A DNA stretch of 64,000 bases from Lunatimonas lonarensis (lineage in GTDB: Bacteria > Bacteroidota > Bacteroidia > Cytophagales > Cyclobacteriaceae): assembly GCF_000390185.1 (NCBI RefSeq), contig NZ_AQHR01000126.1:1-64000 (forward strand), written 5' to 3'. This document shows positions 44,753 to 53,218 of the stretch, in pieces; within the stretch, counting starts at the first letter, position 1, and the number at the start of each line of letters is the position of its first letter. The notes below the pieces were generated by a model. That model saw only the letters and a program-made list of their open reading frames with translations. It ran no database searches and was not told the origin of the DNA. The position numbers were made by a program, and so were the translations under genes.

Positions 44753-46222
44753 ATGTGTAAATACCTCATTGGATGTTGGCTTCTTGCGATAGGCCTTTCC
44801 TGCAAGCCAGAAGCAAAGAATATCGAAGAATCGGAGCAACCCACACCACCCAATTTGGTCTTTGTATTCGCCGACCAATGGCGGGCCGATGCCCTTGGCT
44901 ATGCAGGCAATACAGAAGTGATAACGCCCCATCTTGACAGGTTGGCTACCGAGAGTCTGGTATTTGAAAATGCGGTGGCGGTAACCCCCGTTTGTGCACC
45001 CTGGCGGGCTTCTTTTCTTACCGGGCAGTACCCGCTTACCAATGGACTGTTTTACAACGACAAGCCATTGCCTACCCAAGCCGTTACCATAGGAAAGGCC
45101 TTTAAAGAAGCTGGATACCAAACCGGCTACATCGGCAAGTGGCACGTCAACGGGCATCAACGTGGAGAAGACCCCTTTAGTGGCAGGAATAAACCAATTC
45201 CCAAAGAGCGAAGACAGGGATTTGACTACTGGAAGGTGCGGGAGGTGACCCACGACTATAACAATAGCTACTATTTCGACGAAAACGATGAAAAGCACTT
45301 TTGGGAAGGCTATGACGTTTTTCCGCAAACCGACAGTGCCATCAGCTATTTTCACAAAAACAAAGACAATCCGTTTTTCTTGGTGCTCTCCTACGGGCCG
45401 CCACATGATCCCTACTTTACCGCACCACAGGAATACAAAGACCTATATCGTGATCGCACACTTTCCCTGCGGCCAAATGTACCGGAAATGTACCAAGATA
45501 GCGCCCGACGGGTGCTGGCCGGATATTACGCCCACTGCACTGCCATTGACAAAGCAGTGGGGGATCTTCTAAAAGGACTCGAAGACGCAGGTATTGCCGA
45601 AAACACGATCTTTGTCTTCACCTCAGACCATGGCGATATGCTGATGTCCCGGGGCGTACTGAAAAAACAGCGCCCTTGGGATGAATCCATCAAAGTGCCC
45701 ATGCTCATGCGATGGCCTGCCAAATTGGGGACCGTACGCAGGGATGTATACGACCCCATCAATACGCCAGACCTGGCACCTACCCTTTTGGGGCTATGTG
45801 GAATAGATCTGCCCGAAAGTATGGAAGGAGAAGATTTTTCAGCCGCCCTTTTCAGCGGGGAGGACCTGGGCAACGAAGCCGCCCTGATCACCCTTCCGGT
45901 ACCCTTTCACGAATGGCAGTTTATGAATGGAGGCAGGGAGTACCGGGGGGTTAGAACCCGAAAATACACGTATGTAAAAGATTTGATGGGGCCATGGCTA
46001 CTGTATGACAACGAACAAGACCCTTTTCAAATGAAAAATCTGGTAGGCGTTCCACAGTATGCACAGGTTCAGGAATACCTTGAGGCAGTTCTTAGCAAAA
46101 AACTGGCGGACACGCAGGACGAGTTTTTGCCGGCAGACACGTATATGCGGAGAAGGGCCTATATCTACGACCGAAACGACAGTCTTCGTCCCGCAAACTA
46201 CTTGGAGCTAAATAGAGATTGA
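44753..46222 (+). CDS. Lipoprotein sulfatase (type I, Cys-type)
   Basis: The protein has 489 residues. The lipobox ends at Cys17 (AIGLSC). Metal ligands start at D41-Q42 (FADQWRAD). The sulfatase signature is C81-A-P-W-R-A-S-F-L-T-G, where Cys must become formylglycine. Further motifs are GYQTGYIGKWH and FTSDHGDMLMSRG. Family members remove sulfate from sulfated glycans at the cell surface or in the periplasm. No sulfatase-maturating enzyme is in the window. The linked SGNH hydrolase and dehydrogenase could work on the same polysaccharide, but they are not in one operon. Confidence 0.92.
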   Translation: MCKYLIGCWLLAIGLSCKPEAKNIEESEQPTPPNLVFVFADQWRADALGYAGNTEVITPHLDRLATESLVFENAVAVTPVCAPWRASFLTGQYPLTNGLFYNDKPLPTQAVTIGKAFKEAGYQTGYIGKWHVNGHQRGEDPFSGRNKPIPKERRQGFDYWKVREVTHDYNNSYYFDENDEKHFWEGYDVFPQTDSAISYFHKNKDNPFFLVLSYGPPHDPYFTAPQEYKDLYRDRTLSLRPNVPEMYQDSARRVLAGYYAHCTAIDKAVGDLLKGLEDAGIAENTIFVFTSDHGDMLMSRGVLKKQRPWDESIKVPMLMRWPAKLGTVRRDVYDPINTPDLAPTLLGLCGIDLPESMEGEDFSAALFSGEDLGNEAALITLPVPFHEWQFMNGGREYRGVRTRKYTYVKDLMGPWLLYDNEQDPFQMKNLVGVPQYAQVQEYLEAVLSKKLADTQDEFLPADTYMRRRAYIYDRNDSLRPANYLELNRD

Positions 46223-46282
46223 TTCATGTAGTAGTTAATGGGCATCTTTTGCGCGTTTTCTTACCCTGTCTTTCACAGTGTT

Positions 46283-46483
46283 TCATGGGGAGAACTCCAT
46301 TTCCCCGCTTTCATATTTTTCAAGCCTGCCGTCCAGTTCCCTCTGCTGTTCCGCACCTAATTCAAAAGAACTTTCCTGTCGCTCTTTCAGTCCCTGAAGT
46401 TTCTTAAGGATAGACTTGTCCTGAAGCTCAGCAACCCACCGGGTAAGGTCGATTTTAACAGATTGTACGTCCAAACCTATCAT
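46283..46483 (-). CDS. Small helical protein resembling an addiction-module antitoxin
   Basis: The protein has 66 residues: a short N-terminal helix-turn (LDVQSVKIDLTRWVAELQDKS), a charged linker and a tail ELGAEQQRELDGRLEKYESGE that ends acidic. This is the build of Bacteroidetes 'addiction module component' antitoxins that precede a RelE-like toxin, but no toxin follows downstream; the next 80 bp hold only short frames. It may be an orphan antitoxin. It sits in the repeat-rich, decayed island at 46-49 kb. Confidence 0.5.
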   Translation of the reverse strand: MIGLDVQSVKIDLTRWVAELQDKSILKKLQGLKERQESSFELGAEQQRELDGRLEKYESGEMEFSP

Positions 46484-46612
46484 TGTTCTCCTCTTCGAAG
46501 TCAGCGATTCATTTGTGTATTTGATTCACCCCAGCGGAAGGGGAGCAAATACAGCCCAAAAAAGCGCTGGTTCGAAACTATTCTGAAAAAGAAATCAATA
46601 TCTCCAAACATA

Positions 46613-46750
46613 GGGGCGTTAGCCCTTATATCTTAGTAGAACGAAGGTCGAATCATTCCCTGACGAATTGGACAAGGTGATGCGTGGAAGACTTAGTTGT
46701 TCTGTTGGAGCCAAATGGCAGGGCGGATAAGATGTCAGGGCTAACGCCCC
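46613..46750. repeat. Inverted-repeat element with 13-bp ends
   Basis: GGGGCGTTAGCCC (46613-46625) and its exact reverse complement GGGCTAACGCCCC (46738-46750) bound 112 bp with no ORF. Such 'gggcgttagccc' blocks resemble REP-type elements seen in many Bacteroidetes. A smaller GGGC-GCT-GCCC hairpin and a TGTAGTTTGGCCCC segment follow at about 46789-46820. Confidence 0.6.
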
Positions 46751-46848
46751 TCATTTTTGCAATGCATGATTCTTTCTACTAAGATTGCAGGGCGCTGCCC
46801 CTTATTGTAGTTTGGCCCCTACTAACAGGACAAAGGAAACCCTCTGCA

Positions 46849-47030
46849 TGTAGTTTGCCCTTCCTTCTTCATGCCCCAAGTTTAATTCAATCCACCGGGC
46901 TGATAATTAACGGCTTGTCCTACCCTCCTATCGTTTCCAATTTGCAATTGGAAACGGATGGAATTTCCAATAATCTACGGCGATCAAACCTTCTAATCCA
47001 GCATAATTTCTCACGCTCGAACACATGTAG
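46849..47030 (+). repeat. Palindromic dispersed repeat, copy B
   Basis: It begins TGTAGTTTGCCC and contains the perfect 25-bp palindromic core at 46932-46956 (11-bp arms CGTTTCCAATT / AATTGGAAACG, 3-nt loop). It is about 85 percent identical by eye to copy C at 48677, in the same orientation, 1.83 kb away. Similarity to copy A continues on to about 47121 (GTTAACGGATGTTTGGTTAG). It lies 0.5 kb upstream of the toxin-antitoxin pair. Confidence 0.75.
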
Positions 47031-47245
47031 TCTGCCATAGCTAAAAATACGGTATCCGTGTAGCATTCGTAAATTATAAAATAAACGATCGTAAATTGTT
47101 AACGGATGTTTGGTTAGCCTGTCTTTTCAAAAATATGCCAGACCGAGTTCGAAATGGCAAACCATTGTTTACTAAGACGTTCTTTACCAATCCATTACAA
47201 ATGGCATTGAACGGATTAAGACTGCAAAGGAACTTAGGAATAGTA

Positions 47246-47267
47246 GGGTGTAGCCGATTCTACACCC
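47246..47267. repeat. GTAG-type hairpin
   Basis: This is a perfect 8-bp inverted repeat, GGGTGTAG / CTACACCC, with a 6-nt loop. It matches the second hairpin of copy A (TGTAGT / ACTACA) in sequence style and is probably another fragment of the same repeat family. Confidence 0.55.
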
Positions 47268-47534
47268 CCGGGTAGGGATAGTTTCTTGTTCCGCAATATA
47301 GTCTACTCTTTTTTAGAAGAACTGTTTCACTATTTTTGCGTAATACAAGCTTAAAAGCTAGGCTCTAGTAAAAGATGCTAAACATTGGTAATAAGATTTC
47401 CGGAACTTAGGAGGGAAAGAGGCTGGTCTCAGGAAATGGATGAAACTAAAAAAAGGAAGCTTTTCGATATTATTGATACATACATCAGGGATTCTAAAGC
47501 CCGTGCAGCTTATGGCTCTTAAAACTCGAAGATT

Positions 47535-47741
47535 ATGAAGGTACTACTGGACATAAAAGACGACAAAGCCCTACACTTGCTGGAAGTGCTCAAAGGGCTG
47601 CCATACGTTAAAACCAAACAGCTCACCGATGCCAAAGCCCAGCTTATGAGCGAGATCAGGGAGGCCGTGGAAGAGATGAAGCAAATCCGGGCGGGTAAAA
47701 AGCAAGCCCGTGACGCAGAAGATTTTCTCCGTGAGCTATAG
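47535..47741 (+). CDS. Antitoxin of the intact RelE-type pair
   Basis: The protein has 68 residues: an N-terminal strand LDIKDDKALHLLEVLKGL, then helix LMSEIREAVEEMKQIRAGKK, and an acidic end DAEDFLREL. Sequence and length match the antitoxin at 582-797, about half identical. It overlaps the toxin gene by 32 bp, so translation is coupled and the antitoxin is made first. It should neutralise the downstream toxin and autoregulate. It lies within the segment bounded by direct copies of the palindromic repeat. Confidence 0.85.
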   Translation: MKVLLDIKDDKALHLLEVLKGLPYVKTKQLTDAKAQLMSEIREAVEEMKQIRAGKKQARDAEDFLREL

Positions 47742-48060
47742 GGTAAAGTCCATTGAGGTTTTCGAGCGCCAGGCCAAGAAGCTCACCAAAAAATACCCGT
47801 CCCTAAAATCCGAACTGGTGACCCTTGTACAGGAGCTGAAGGAGAACCCGGACCAAGGCACGGCCATTGGCAAAAGCTGCTACAAAATACGCGTGGCCAT
47901 CAAGTCTAAAGGCAAGGGTAAGTCTGGCGGGGCCAGGGTGATCACCAACTTTATGGTGGCCAATGATGCCGTTTACCTGCTCTCCATTTACGACAAGTCC
48001 GGCCAGGAAAACATCTCCGATAAAGAACTAGACGAACTCCTGCAGTTTGTCCCGGAATGA
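47710..48060 (+). CDS. RelE/ParE-family toxin
   Basis: The protein has 116 residues. Family marks are FERQAKKLTKKYPSL at the N-terminus, SCYKIRVAIKSKGKGKSGGARVI in the middle, and VYLLSIYDKS near the C-terminus; the last two are strongly conserved in this subfamily. It is complete, with an ATG inside the antitoxin gene. By homology it is a type II toxin, either an mRNA interferase or a gyrase inhibitor. A second, inactivated copy is at 265-613. Confidence 0.88.
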   Translation: MTQKIFSVSYRVKSIEVFERQAKKLTKKYPSLKSELVTLVQELKENPDQGTAIGKSCYKIRVAIKSKGKGKSGGARVITNFMVANDAVYLLSIYDKSGQENISDKELDELLQFVPE

Positions 48061-48300
48061 TAAATTCCGGACCTGCCGGGCTTCTATCATATCATTCTAA
48101 GGAACAATTGTTTGGCTCGCTTATATCCTACATCTTCAAGTATCTTTTTCGTAGCGGGATAGTTCGATCTACTAAACAGATTACGAATATTATCGAGTTC
48201 GCTTTTTAAGAACTTGCATTACCCCTCAGTTGTGGTTGGTTTATCTAAAGCCTGTTCATCATACAACAGAGCTTTTACCAATGCCAAGTCATAGGTATTT

Positions 48301-48648
48301 TCATCCCCTTTTGAGCGATGGGTTCAATTTCAGATTTGAAATTGCGGATGCGGTCCAATCCCAGGCATAGGCCTCTGTAATGTTTCTGTGAAAATTGCCT
48401 CCAAAAGTGGATATCCATGATCCCATCTTGCCTGATATGAAATGATCGACATGCCTCGCCCCATGGCCAGCAATTAGGTAAAAATCATGGGGATTAAAAA
48501 ATGCTTTACTTGATATTAAAATCCGCACAATTTTTCCAGAAGCATAACCTGTTGTTTCACCATATCTGCCACCGGATAATATGCTCCCTCGGTCAATAGA
48601 CCAATTATAGCTTCCATATTCCCCAAAAATTTTCAGTAATGAAGCTAT
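48301..48648 (-). pseudogene. Remnant of a possible zincin-like (Rhs-type) toxin domain
   Basis: A frame of 115 codons is open from a stop at 48649 but has a Met only at 48528. It reads as folded protein: YGSYNWSIDRGSILSGG, ASGKIVRILISSKAF, DFYLIAGHGARHVDHF, then NITEAYAWDW. The block H-G-A-R-H sits where HExxH occurs in zincin peptidases, with the Glu lost. I recall similar domains at the C-termini of Rhs/polymorphic toxins, but cannot confirm it. The 5' end is missing, and a different frame encodes a possible continuation (YDLALVKALLYDEQ) below 48301. Probably an orphan fragment. Confidence 0.35.
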
Positions 48649-48676
48649 TTAAGTTCTCCTGGCTTGCCCATCTGTG

Positions 48677-48860
48677 TGTAGTTTGCCCTTCCTTCTTCCA
48701 AGCCCCAGCCTAAATCAGTCCACCGGACTGATTATTAACGGCTTGTCCTACCCTCCTATCGTTTCCAATTTGCAATTGGAAACGGACGGTGTTACCAATA
48801 ATCCACGGCTATCAAACCACCTAATCCAGCCTAGTTCCTTGTGCTAGAACGCATGCAATC
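48677..48860 (+). repeat. Palindromic dispersed repeat, copy C
   Basis: It starts TGTAGTTTGCCC like copy B and has the identical 25-bp palindrome at 48760-48784. It forms a direct repeat with copy B that encloses the toxin-antitoxin pair and the toxin-like fragment. It lies about 75 bp downstream of trpS, whose stop is at 48936 on the opposite strand. Confidence 0.75.
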
Positions 48861-48935
48861 ATCAAGCTTTAAACACTCAGACGATGGGGCGAACAAAACC
48901 TGTGGTCAGGATTAATTCAGACTCAGATCAACAAC

Positions 48936-49910
48936 CTATGCGTATCCTAGCTTCTTCCTCACCCTATTCAGAACCGATGAGGCGATCTCTCTTGCCTTCG
49001 CCTCTCCCTCCTTTAGAATCTGAGCCAGTTCCTCTGGGTGGTTCATGTAATGGTCGTACCGCTTTCTTTGTTCCGAAAATGTTGTCAGAATTAATTCGGT
49101 CAGCTCATTCTTGGCATGTCCGTAGCCAAAATTACCGCCTCGGTATTTTTGCCTCAACGCCTCGGTGGCTTCTGGTGTTGCTATCAGGCTGAACAGCTTG
49201 AACACATTACAGGTATCAGGGTCTTTGGGTTCCTCTAGGGGGGTACTATCGGTCACGATTCGGTTGACGTTTTTTTTCAGCGCTTTTTCCGGCAAGAAAA
49301 CATCGATGTAATTATCGTATGATTTGCTCATTTTTCGCCCGTCAGTACCCGGGATGATCATTACCTCCTCACTAATTCTCGGTTCTGGCAAGAGCAATAG
49401 TTCCTCTTCCATCCGGTTGTTAAAGGCAGTAGCAATATCTCGGGTTATTTCCAGGTGTTGCAGCTGGTCCTTCCCCACCGGCACGATGTGGGCATCGTAA
49501 AGCAGAATGTCCGAAGCCATCAAGACTGGGTAGGTAAACAGCCCCGCATTCACATCCGAAAGCCTATCGGATTTATCCTTAAAGCTGTGGGCATTGGCCA
49601 ACATGGGGAACGGAGTGAAGCAACTTAGGTACCAAGTAAGCTCGGTAACTTCCGGGATCCGTGATTGCCGATAAAAAACCGTACGATTCACGTCCAGGCC
49701 AAAAGCAAGCCAAGCCGCGGCTACCGCCCTCACATTCTCCTCTCTTGCCACACCGTCTTTCAGGGTGGTCAGGGAATGGAAGTCGGCAATAAATATAAAA
49801 GACTCGTTGTCCTCCCGTGAGGCCAAAGCCACCGCCGGAAGAATAGCCCCTAAAATATTACCCAAATGTGGCTTTCCCGAGCTTTGAATTCCTGTAAGTA
49901 CTCTTGCCAT
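48936..49910 (-). CDS. trpS: Tryptophanyl-tRNA synthetase
   Basis: The protein has 324 residues, the normal length of the bacterial class I enzyme. The HIGH-type motif is GKPHLGN (residues 12-18), the KMSKS motif is at 193-197 in GRKMSKSYDN, and VPVGKDQLQHLEITRDIA lies between them. It charges tRNA-Trp in the cytoplasm. It is a single-gene unit, divergent from the DUF1573 gene. The downstream end borders repeat copy C, but the C-terminus (VLNRVRKKLGYA) looks complete. Confidence 0.97.
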   Translation of the reverse strand: MARVLTGIQSSGKPHLGNILGAILPAVALASREDNESFIFIADFHSLTTLKDGVAREENVRAVAAAWLAFGLDVNRTVFYRQSRIPEVTELTWYLSCFTPFPMLANAHSFKDKSDRLSDVNAGLFTYPVLMASDILLYDAHIVPVGKDQLQHLEITRDIATAFNNRMEEELLLLPEPRISEEVMIIPGTDGRKMSKSYDNYIDVFLPEKALKKNVNRIVTDSTPLEEPKDPDTCNVFKLFSLIATPEATEALRQKYRGGNFGYGHAKNELTELILTTFSEQRKRYDHYMNHPEELAQILKEGEAKAREIASSVLNRVRKKLGYA

Positions 49911-49979
49911 TAATCAATTTTTCGCGCAAATTAAGGAATTATGCACATACTTCGCTCCGAATTTAGCGTTATTTGTACC

Positions 49980-51080
49980 ATGATCAAGACGCTCGTTCTC
50001 TCCGCCTCTATCCTTTTGGTTTGCACGCTCAGTGTTCCTGCTTATAGCCAGGATCTTGTACGTCCGCTGTTGGAATGGGAAACCAACGCGATCAACCTAG
50101 GTTCCATTCTTGAGGAAAACGGCTCCGCGGAAGCAAACTATTTCTTCACCAACAAGAGCGGTCGAAGTGTACTGATCGAAGAAATCATAACAGACTGTGG
50201 TTGTACCACGGCCGATTACACCCGGGATACCCTCAAGCATGAGGAATCCGGCCACATTACGGTAGTTTTCGAACCAGGAAGCAGCAGAGGAGGGCCTTTC
50301 TCCAAGTCCATATTAGTAAAGGTAAGCGACAACCCTAACCTGGATACCCTGCTATTGGAGGGCTTCAACGTGCCTTTTCCAATGAATGCGGAAAAACACT
50401 ATCACCTGCTTCGGGGAGGGCTGGGATTCGCGCTGCCGGTAATCCATATGGGAAACGTATTTACAAATGAGCCCAAAGTCAAGCAAGTGGACTTTTTCAA
50501 TTTCCACGATTACCCCGTACAATTGAACCCAAACCATGAACTATTGCCTCCACATATACAGCTGAGAATGGTTCCCGCCGTAGTTACCGCCAAGACCAGG
50601 GGAATTTTGGAGGTAATCTACAACGGAGAAGGAAAAGGAGATTTGGGATTTTTTGAAGATGAAATACAATTCACGCTGCTTTCCGAAAAAAAGGAAAATG
50701 TTCCCTTTAAGGTGATTGCAAACGTATTCGAATATTTTGCTCCAACGCCCGTTGCAGACATGGATTATGTGCCAAGGCTCGAGATACGTGAAACCGAAGT
50801 GGACTTGGCCAAAATCGACAGCAAGGTCCCCATTTCCAGAATGATTACCCTCCAAAACAAAGGAAAGCAGGAACTCCAAATCCGAAAAGTGTCTGCAAAC
50901 TGCGAGTGTATCAGCATATTGTTGCCAAAGAATACGATTTCCCCCGGTGAGCGCACAGATCTAACCATTACCTTCGATCCAAAAGACCGGAAAGGTTTGG
51001 ACCATAAGGCCATTACGATTTTCAGCAACGACCCCATTCAGCCTGCGCAAACATTCATGGTAAAAAGCCGGATCAATTAA
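49980..51080 (+). CDS. Exported DUF1573 protein with two domains
   Basis: The start was set at 49980 (Met of MIKTLVL), which leaves a 22-residue signal peptide; the protein has 366 residues. The first DUF1573 domain (about 35-130) has F-F-T-N-K-S, then D-C-G-C-T-T, then HITVVFEPG; the second (about 265-366) has NKGKQELQI, N-C-E-C-I-S and ITFDPKDRKG. The Cys pairs D/N-C-x-C are the family mark. These Ig-like proteins are secreted or periplasmic; the function is unknown. Confidence 0.88.
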   Translation: MIKTLVLSASILLVCTLSVPAYSQDLVRPLLEWETNAINLGSILEENGSAEANYFFTNKSGRSVLIEEIITDCGCTTADYTRDTLKHEESGHITVVFEPGSSRGGPFSKSILVKVSDNPNLDTLLLEGFNVPFPMNAEKHYHLLRGGLGFALPVIHMGNVFTNEPKVKQVDFFNFHDYPVQLNPNHELLPPHIQLRMVPAVVTAKTRGILEVIYNGEGKGDLGFFEDEIQFTLLSEKKENVPFKVIANVFEYFAPTPVADMDYVPRLEIRETEVDLAKIDSKVPISRMITLQNKGKQELQIRKVSANCECISILLPKNTISPGERTDLTITFDPKDRKGLDHKAITIFSNDPIQPAQTFMVKSRIN

Positions 51081-51203
51081 CCAAGTTAGCGTTGGCAAAA
51101 GAATTTGTACACGGGCAGTCATTTTTCTCCTCCGAACAAATAAACCGATACGTGCATTGCTTTTTTTGAAAACGCCCCGAGATCAACCACCTTTTTAAAG
51201 GAA

Positions 51204-51235
51204 AGAGATTCGCAGGTTATCTGCTGCGAATCTCT
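51204..51235 (-). terminator. Hairpin overlapping the permease stop codon
   Basis: Perfect 12-bp arms (AGAGATTCGCAG at 51204-51215, CTGCGAATCTCT at 51224-51235) flank the stop at 51217-51219. A weak T-rich run follows on the minus strand. It probably ends the NEW3/ABC operon. Confidence 0.7.
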
Positions 51236-52263
51236 CTTCTCATAAACGCATAATAGGCCAACCCAAAACAGACCGCAGTGGCCGCCAGTAAAGCAGTAAG
51301 CTGGGCCCAGACCAGCAAAACACTCTGACCAAGAGGTAGCGGACTGGGAAGTGCGCCGACAACCTGTTCAGAACTTAACGGCCCCAAGCTTCTGACCGAC
51401 GGCATCAACAGCGTAGTAGTGGCATCGCTGTACAGCTGACTGGGTACAACTCGCATCAGATTGGTCATAAACTGCTGGTACTGGATAATCTGCTGTGGAT
51501 GTGCATAGTCGGAAGGTGCTATGGCGCTTCCAATCAAGTTTACGATGATTCCGTAAAACACCGTGAAAAACAACCATACCGCAATAACCGCCAGCGCAGA
51601 TGTGGCCGCCTGTCTGAACCGGACGGAGAACAAGATGGAAAGATTAAGCCAAAATCCGACGTAGCAGACACTCACCAGAATAAAAATCAGTATCCGCAGA
51701 AACTCCTCCGGCGTAGGCGGTATTCCGATGCGCAATATTCCCAGTCCTACAAAGAGGAAGGTAAGGCTACCGAGCAATACTGCTACGACCAACAATCCCG
51801 CGGCAAACTTTGCATTCAGCCACTGATCGCGGAAGATTGGCTGTGACAATACCCTTGCCAGGGTACCTTTGCTGACCTCAGAATTGACGGCGTCAAAGCC
51901 CAGGCCTATTCCCAATAATGGCCCCAGAAAACTGATGAACACCACAAAAGAGGGCAGTCCCGACCCCGAAGCTGAAAACAGCTTCAGAAAGAAAAAGGCG
52001 TCCTCGGGATCCGTAACCTTTACAAAATCATTGAAATGCAGCAGCCCGGTGATGAGGGATCCCAAACAGGCCAAAACGATCACCCCCATCAGAATGATCA
52101 ACCGCCAGCTATGGATATGATCGGAAACCTCCTTCCTCACAATCACCCAAAACGGCAACGGGGGGCGATTGTCTATTGCCCGATCTTTAGCGGCCCATCT
52201 ATTCCAAACTTGCTGGAGAAAGGTTGTTTTCAACGGTAGATTTACTTCATTTAGCCATTTCAT
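51217..52263 (-). CDS. ABC-2 type transporter permease
   Basis: The start was set at 52263 (Met of MKWLNEVN), overlapping the ATPase gene by 17 bp; the frame continues upstream but inside that gene. It has 348 residues with about six transmembrane helices (near 58-80, 105-130, 160-185, 195-215, 225-250, 315-335). The segment FLGPLLGIGLGFDAVNSEVSKGTLARVLSQPI is the hallmark of ABC-2 permeases of the gliding/NosY type. With the ATPase upstream it forms an exporter of unknown cargo. Confidence 0.87.
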   Translation of the reverse strand: MKWLNEVNLPLKTTFLQQVWNRWAAKDRAIDNRPPLPFWVIVRKEVSDHIHSWRLIILMGVIVLACLGSLITGLLHFNDFVKVTDPEDAFFFLKLFSASGSGLPSFVVFISFLGPLLGIGLGFDAVNSEVSKGTLARVLSQPIFRDQWLNAKFAAGLLVVAVLLGSLTFLFVGLGILRIGIPPTPEEFLRILIFILVSVCYVGFWLNLSILFSVRFRQAATSALAVIAVWLFFTVFYGIIVNLIGSAIAPSDYAHPQQIIQYQQFMTNLMRVVPSQLYSDATTTLLMPSVRSLGPLSSEQVVGALPSPLPLGQSVLLVWAQLTALLAATAVCFGLAYYAFMRREIRSR

Positions 52264-53215
52264 AAGCGTCTTTTTCTTCAAAATAGCGTTGATAGATATC
52301 GTCAAGTCCGTATGTGGTATGGGTAAGTTGATGTAGCGAGGCTCCGGTGTCCAGAATAACCCGGGCAATCTCGGAAGAAAGCTCCTTTTCCCAACCTATT
52401 TCCAGCTCCCCCTCCGTAGACCACGTCACCTTTTTGATTCCATCAACTTTAAGCAGGGCTTGCTCCAACTCTTGGGGATAGACGAAGTCACCAAGCGAGA
52501 CCTTGGCCTGAATCTGAAACCGGTACTGGGAAAACAGTTGCGCGGACAATTCCTCCACGGTACCTTTGGCTATCAGTTTGCCGGACACAAACAGCCCCAC
52601 CCAGTCGCATACCTGCTGCACCTGATGCAGGTGATGCGAAGACAACAGTACCGTCAATCCTTTGGTGCGTGCCAGTTCAGTAATCAAGGACAGCAACTCC
52701 TTCACCCCCTTGGGATCTATCCCAAGCGTGGGCTCATCCAAAACAATGACCTCTGGATCCTTTATCAGCACGTCTGCCAGGCCCAATCGCTGGCGCATGC
52801 CCCGCGAGTAGGTTTTTACACGCTTGTCCGCGGCGGCTTCCAGCCCAACGGTTCTTAGGAGGCCATCTACCCTCCGCCGGGCATCCTGCTCTGATATCCG
52901 GTTCAAGCGGGCGGTAAACAGCAGGTTTTCCCGTCCTGTTAGCTCATCGTAAAAACCCACGTCTTCCGGCAGGTAGCCTACCTTGGTTTTTACCGCCACG
53001 GGTTCCTTGGTAGCGTCATGGCCGCATACAATCGCCCGGCCTGAACTGGGCTCCGTCAGTCCAATCATCATCAGGATTGTGGTGGACTTTCCGGCACCAT
53101 TGGGCCCTAACAGGCCGACTATTTCTCCCTTATGGATTTCCAGGTCAAGGCTATCCACCGCCTTGAATGTGCCATAGGATTTGGAGAGCTTGCTAAGCTG
53201 AATAACCGGCTCCAC
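52247..53215 (-). CDS. ABC-2 transporter ATP-binding protein
   Basis: The protein has 322 residues. Walker A is GPNGAGKST, the Q-loop is VGYLPEDVGFYDELTG, the signature is YSRGMRQRLGLADVLI, Walker B is VIVLDEPTLGIDP, and the H-loop is LLSSHHLHQV. The C-terminal ~90 residues are the usual extension. It lies 3 bp after the NEW3-domain gene and overlaps the permease gene. It energises the permease at the inner membrane. Confidence 0.95.
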   Translation of the reverse strand: MEPVIQLSKLSKSYGTFKAVDSLDLEIHKGEIVGLLGPNGAGKSTTILMMIGLTEPSSGRAIVCGHDATKEPVAVKTKVGYLPEDVGFYDELTGRENLLFTARLNRISEQDARRRVDGLLRTVGLEAAADKRVKTYSRGMRQRLGLADVLIKDPEVIVLDEPTLGIDPKGVKELLSLITELARTKGLTVLLSSHHLHQVQQVCDWVGLFVSGKLIAKGTVEELSAQLFSQYRFQIQAKVSLGDFVYPQELEQALLKVDGIKKVTWSTEGELEIGWEKELSSEIARVILDTGASLHQLTHTTYGLDDIYQRYFEEKDAYEMAK

Positions 53216-53218
53216 CGC

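Larger units (their letters stand above)
46484..47534. other. Repeat-rich degenerate spacer before the toxin-antitoxin pair
   Basis: The roughly 1 kb holds several hairpins and repeat fragments (listed separately) and no convincing gene. A 28-codon frame at about 47436-47522 reads protein-like (MDETKKRKLFDIIDTYIRD) and may be the tail of a lost gene. A TATTTTTG box at 47331-47338 fits the Bacteroidetes -7 element TAnnTTTG and could serve the toxin-antitoxin operon with a ~200-nt leader. The region looks like the scar of mobile-element insertion and loss. Confidence 0.45.

Noticed and set aside
44717-45406. Minus-strand frame of 229 codons opposite the sulfatase gene
   Set aside because: Antisense to a convincing sulfatase with the full CxPxR signature; no family features of its own.
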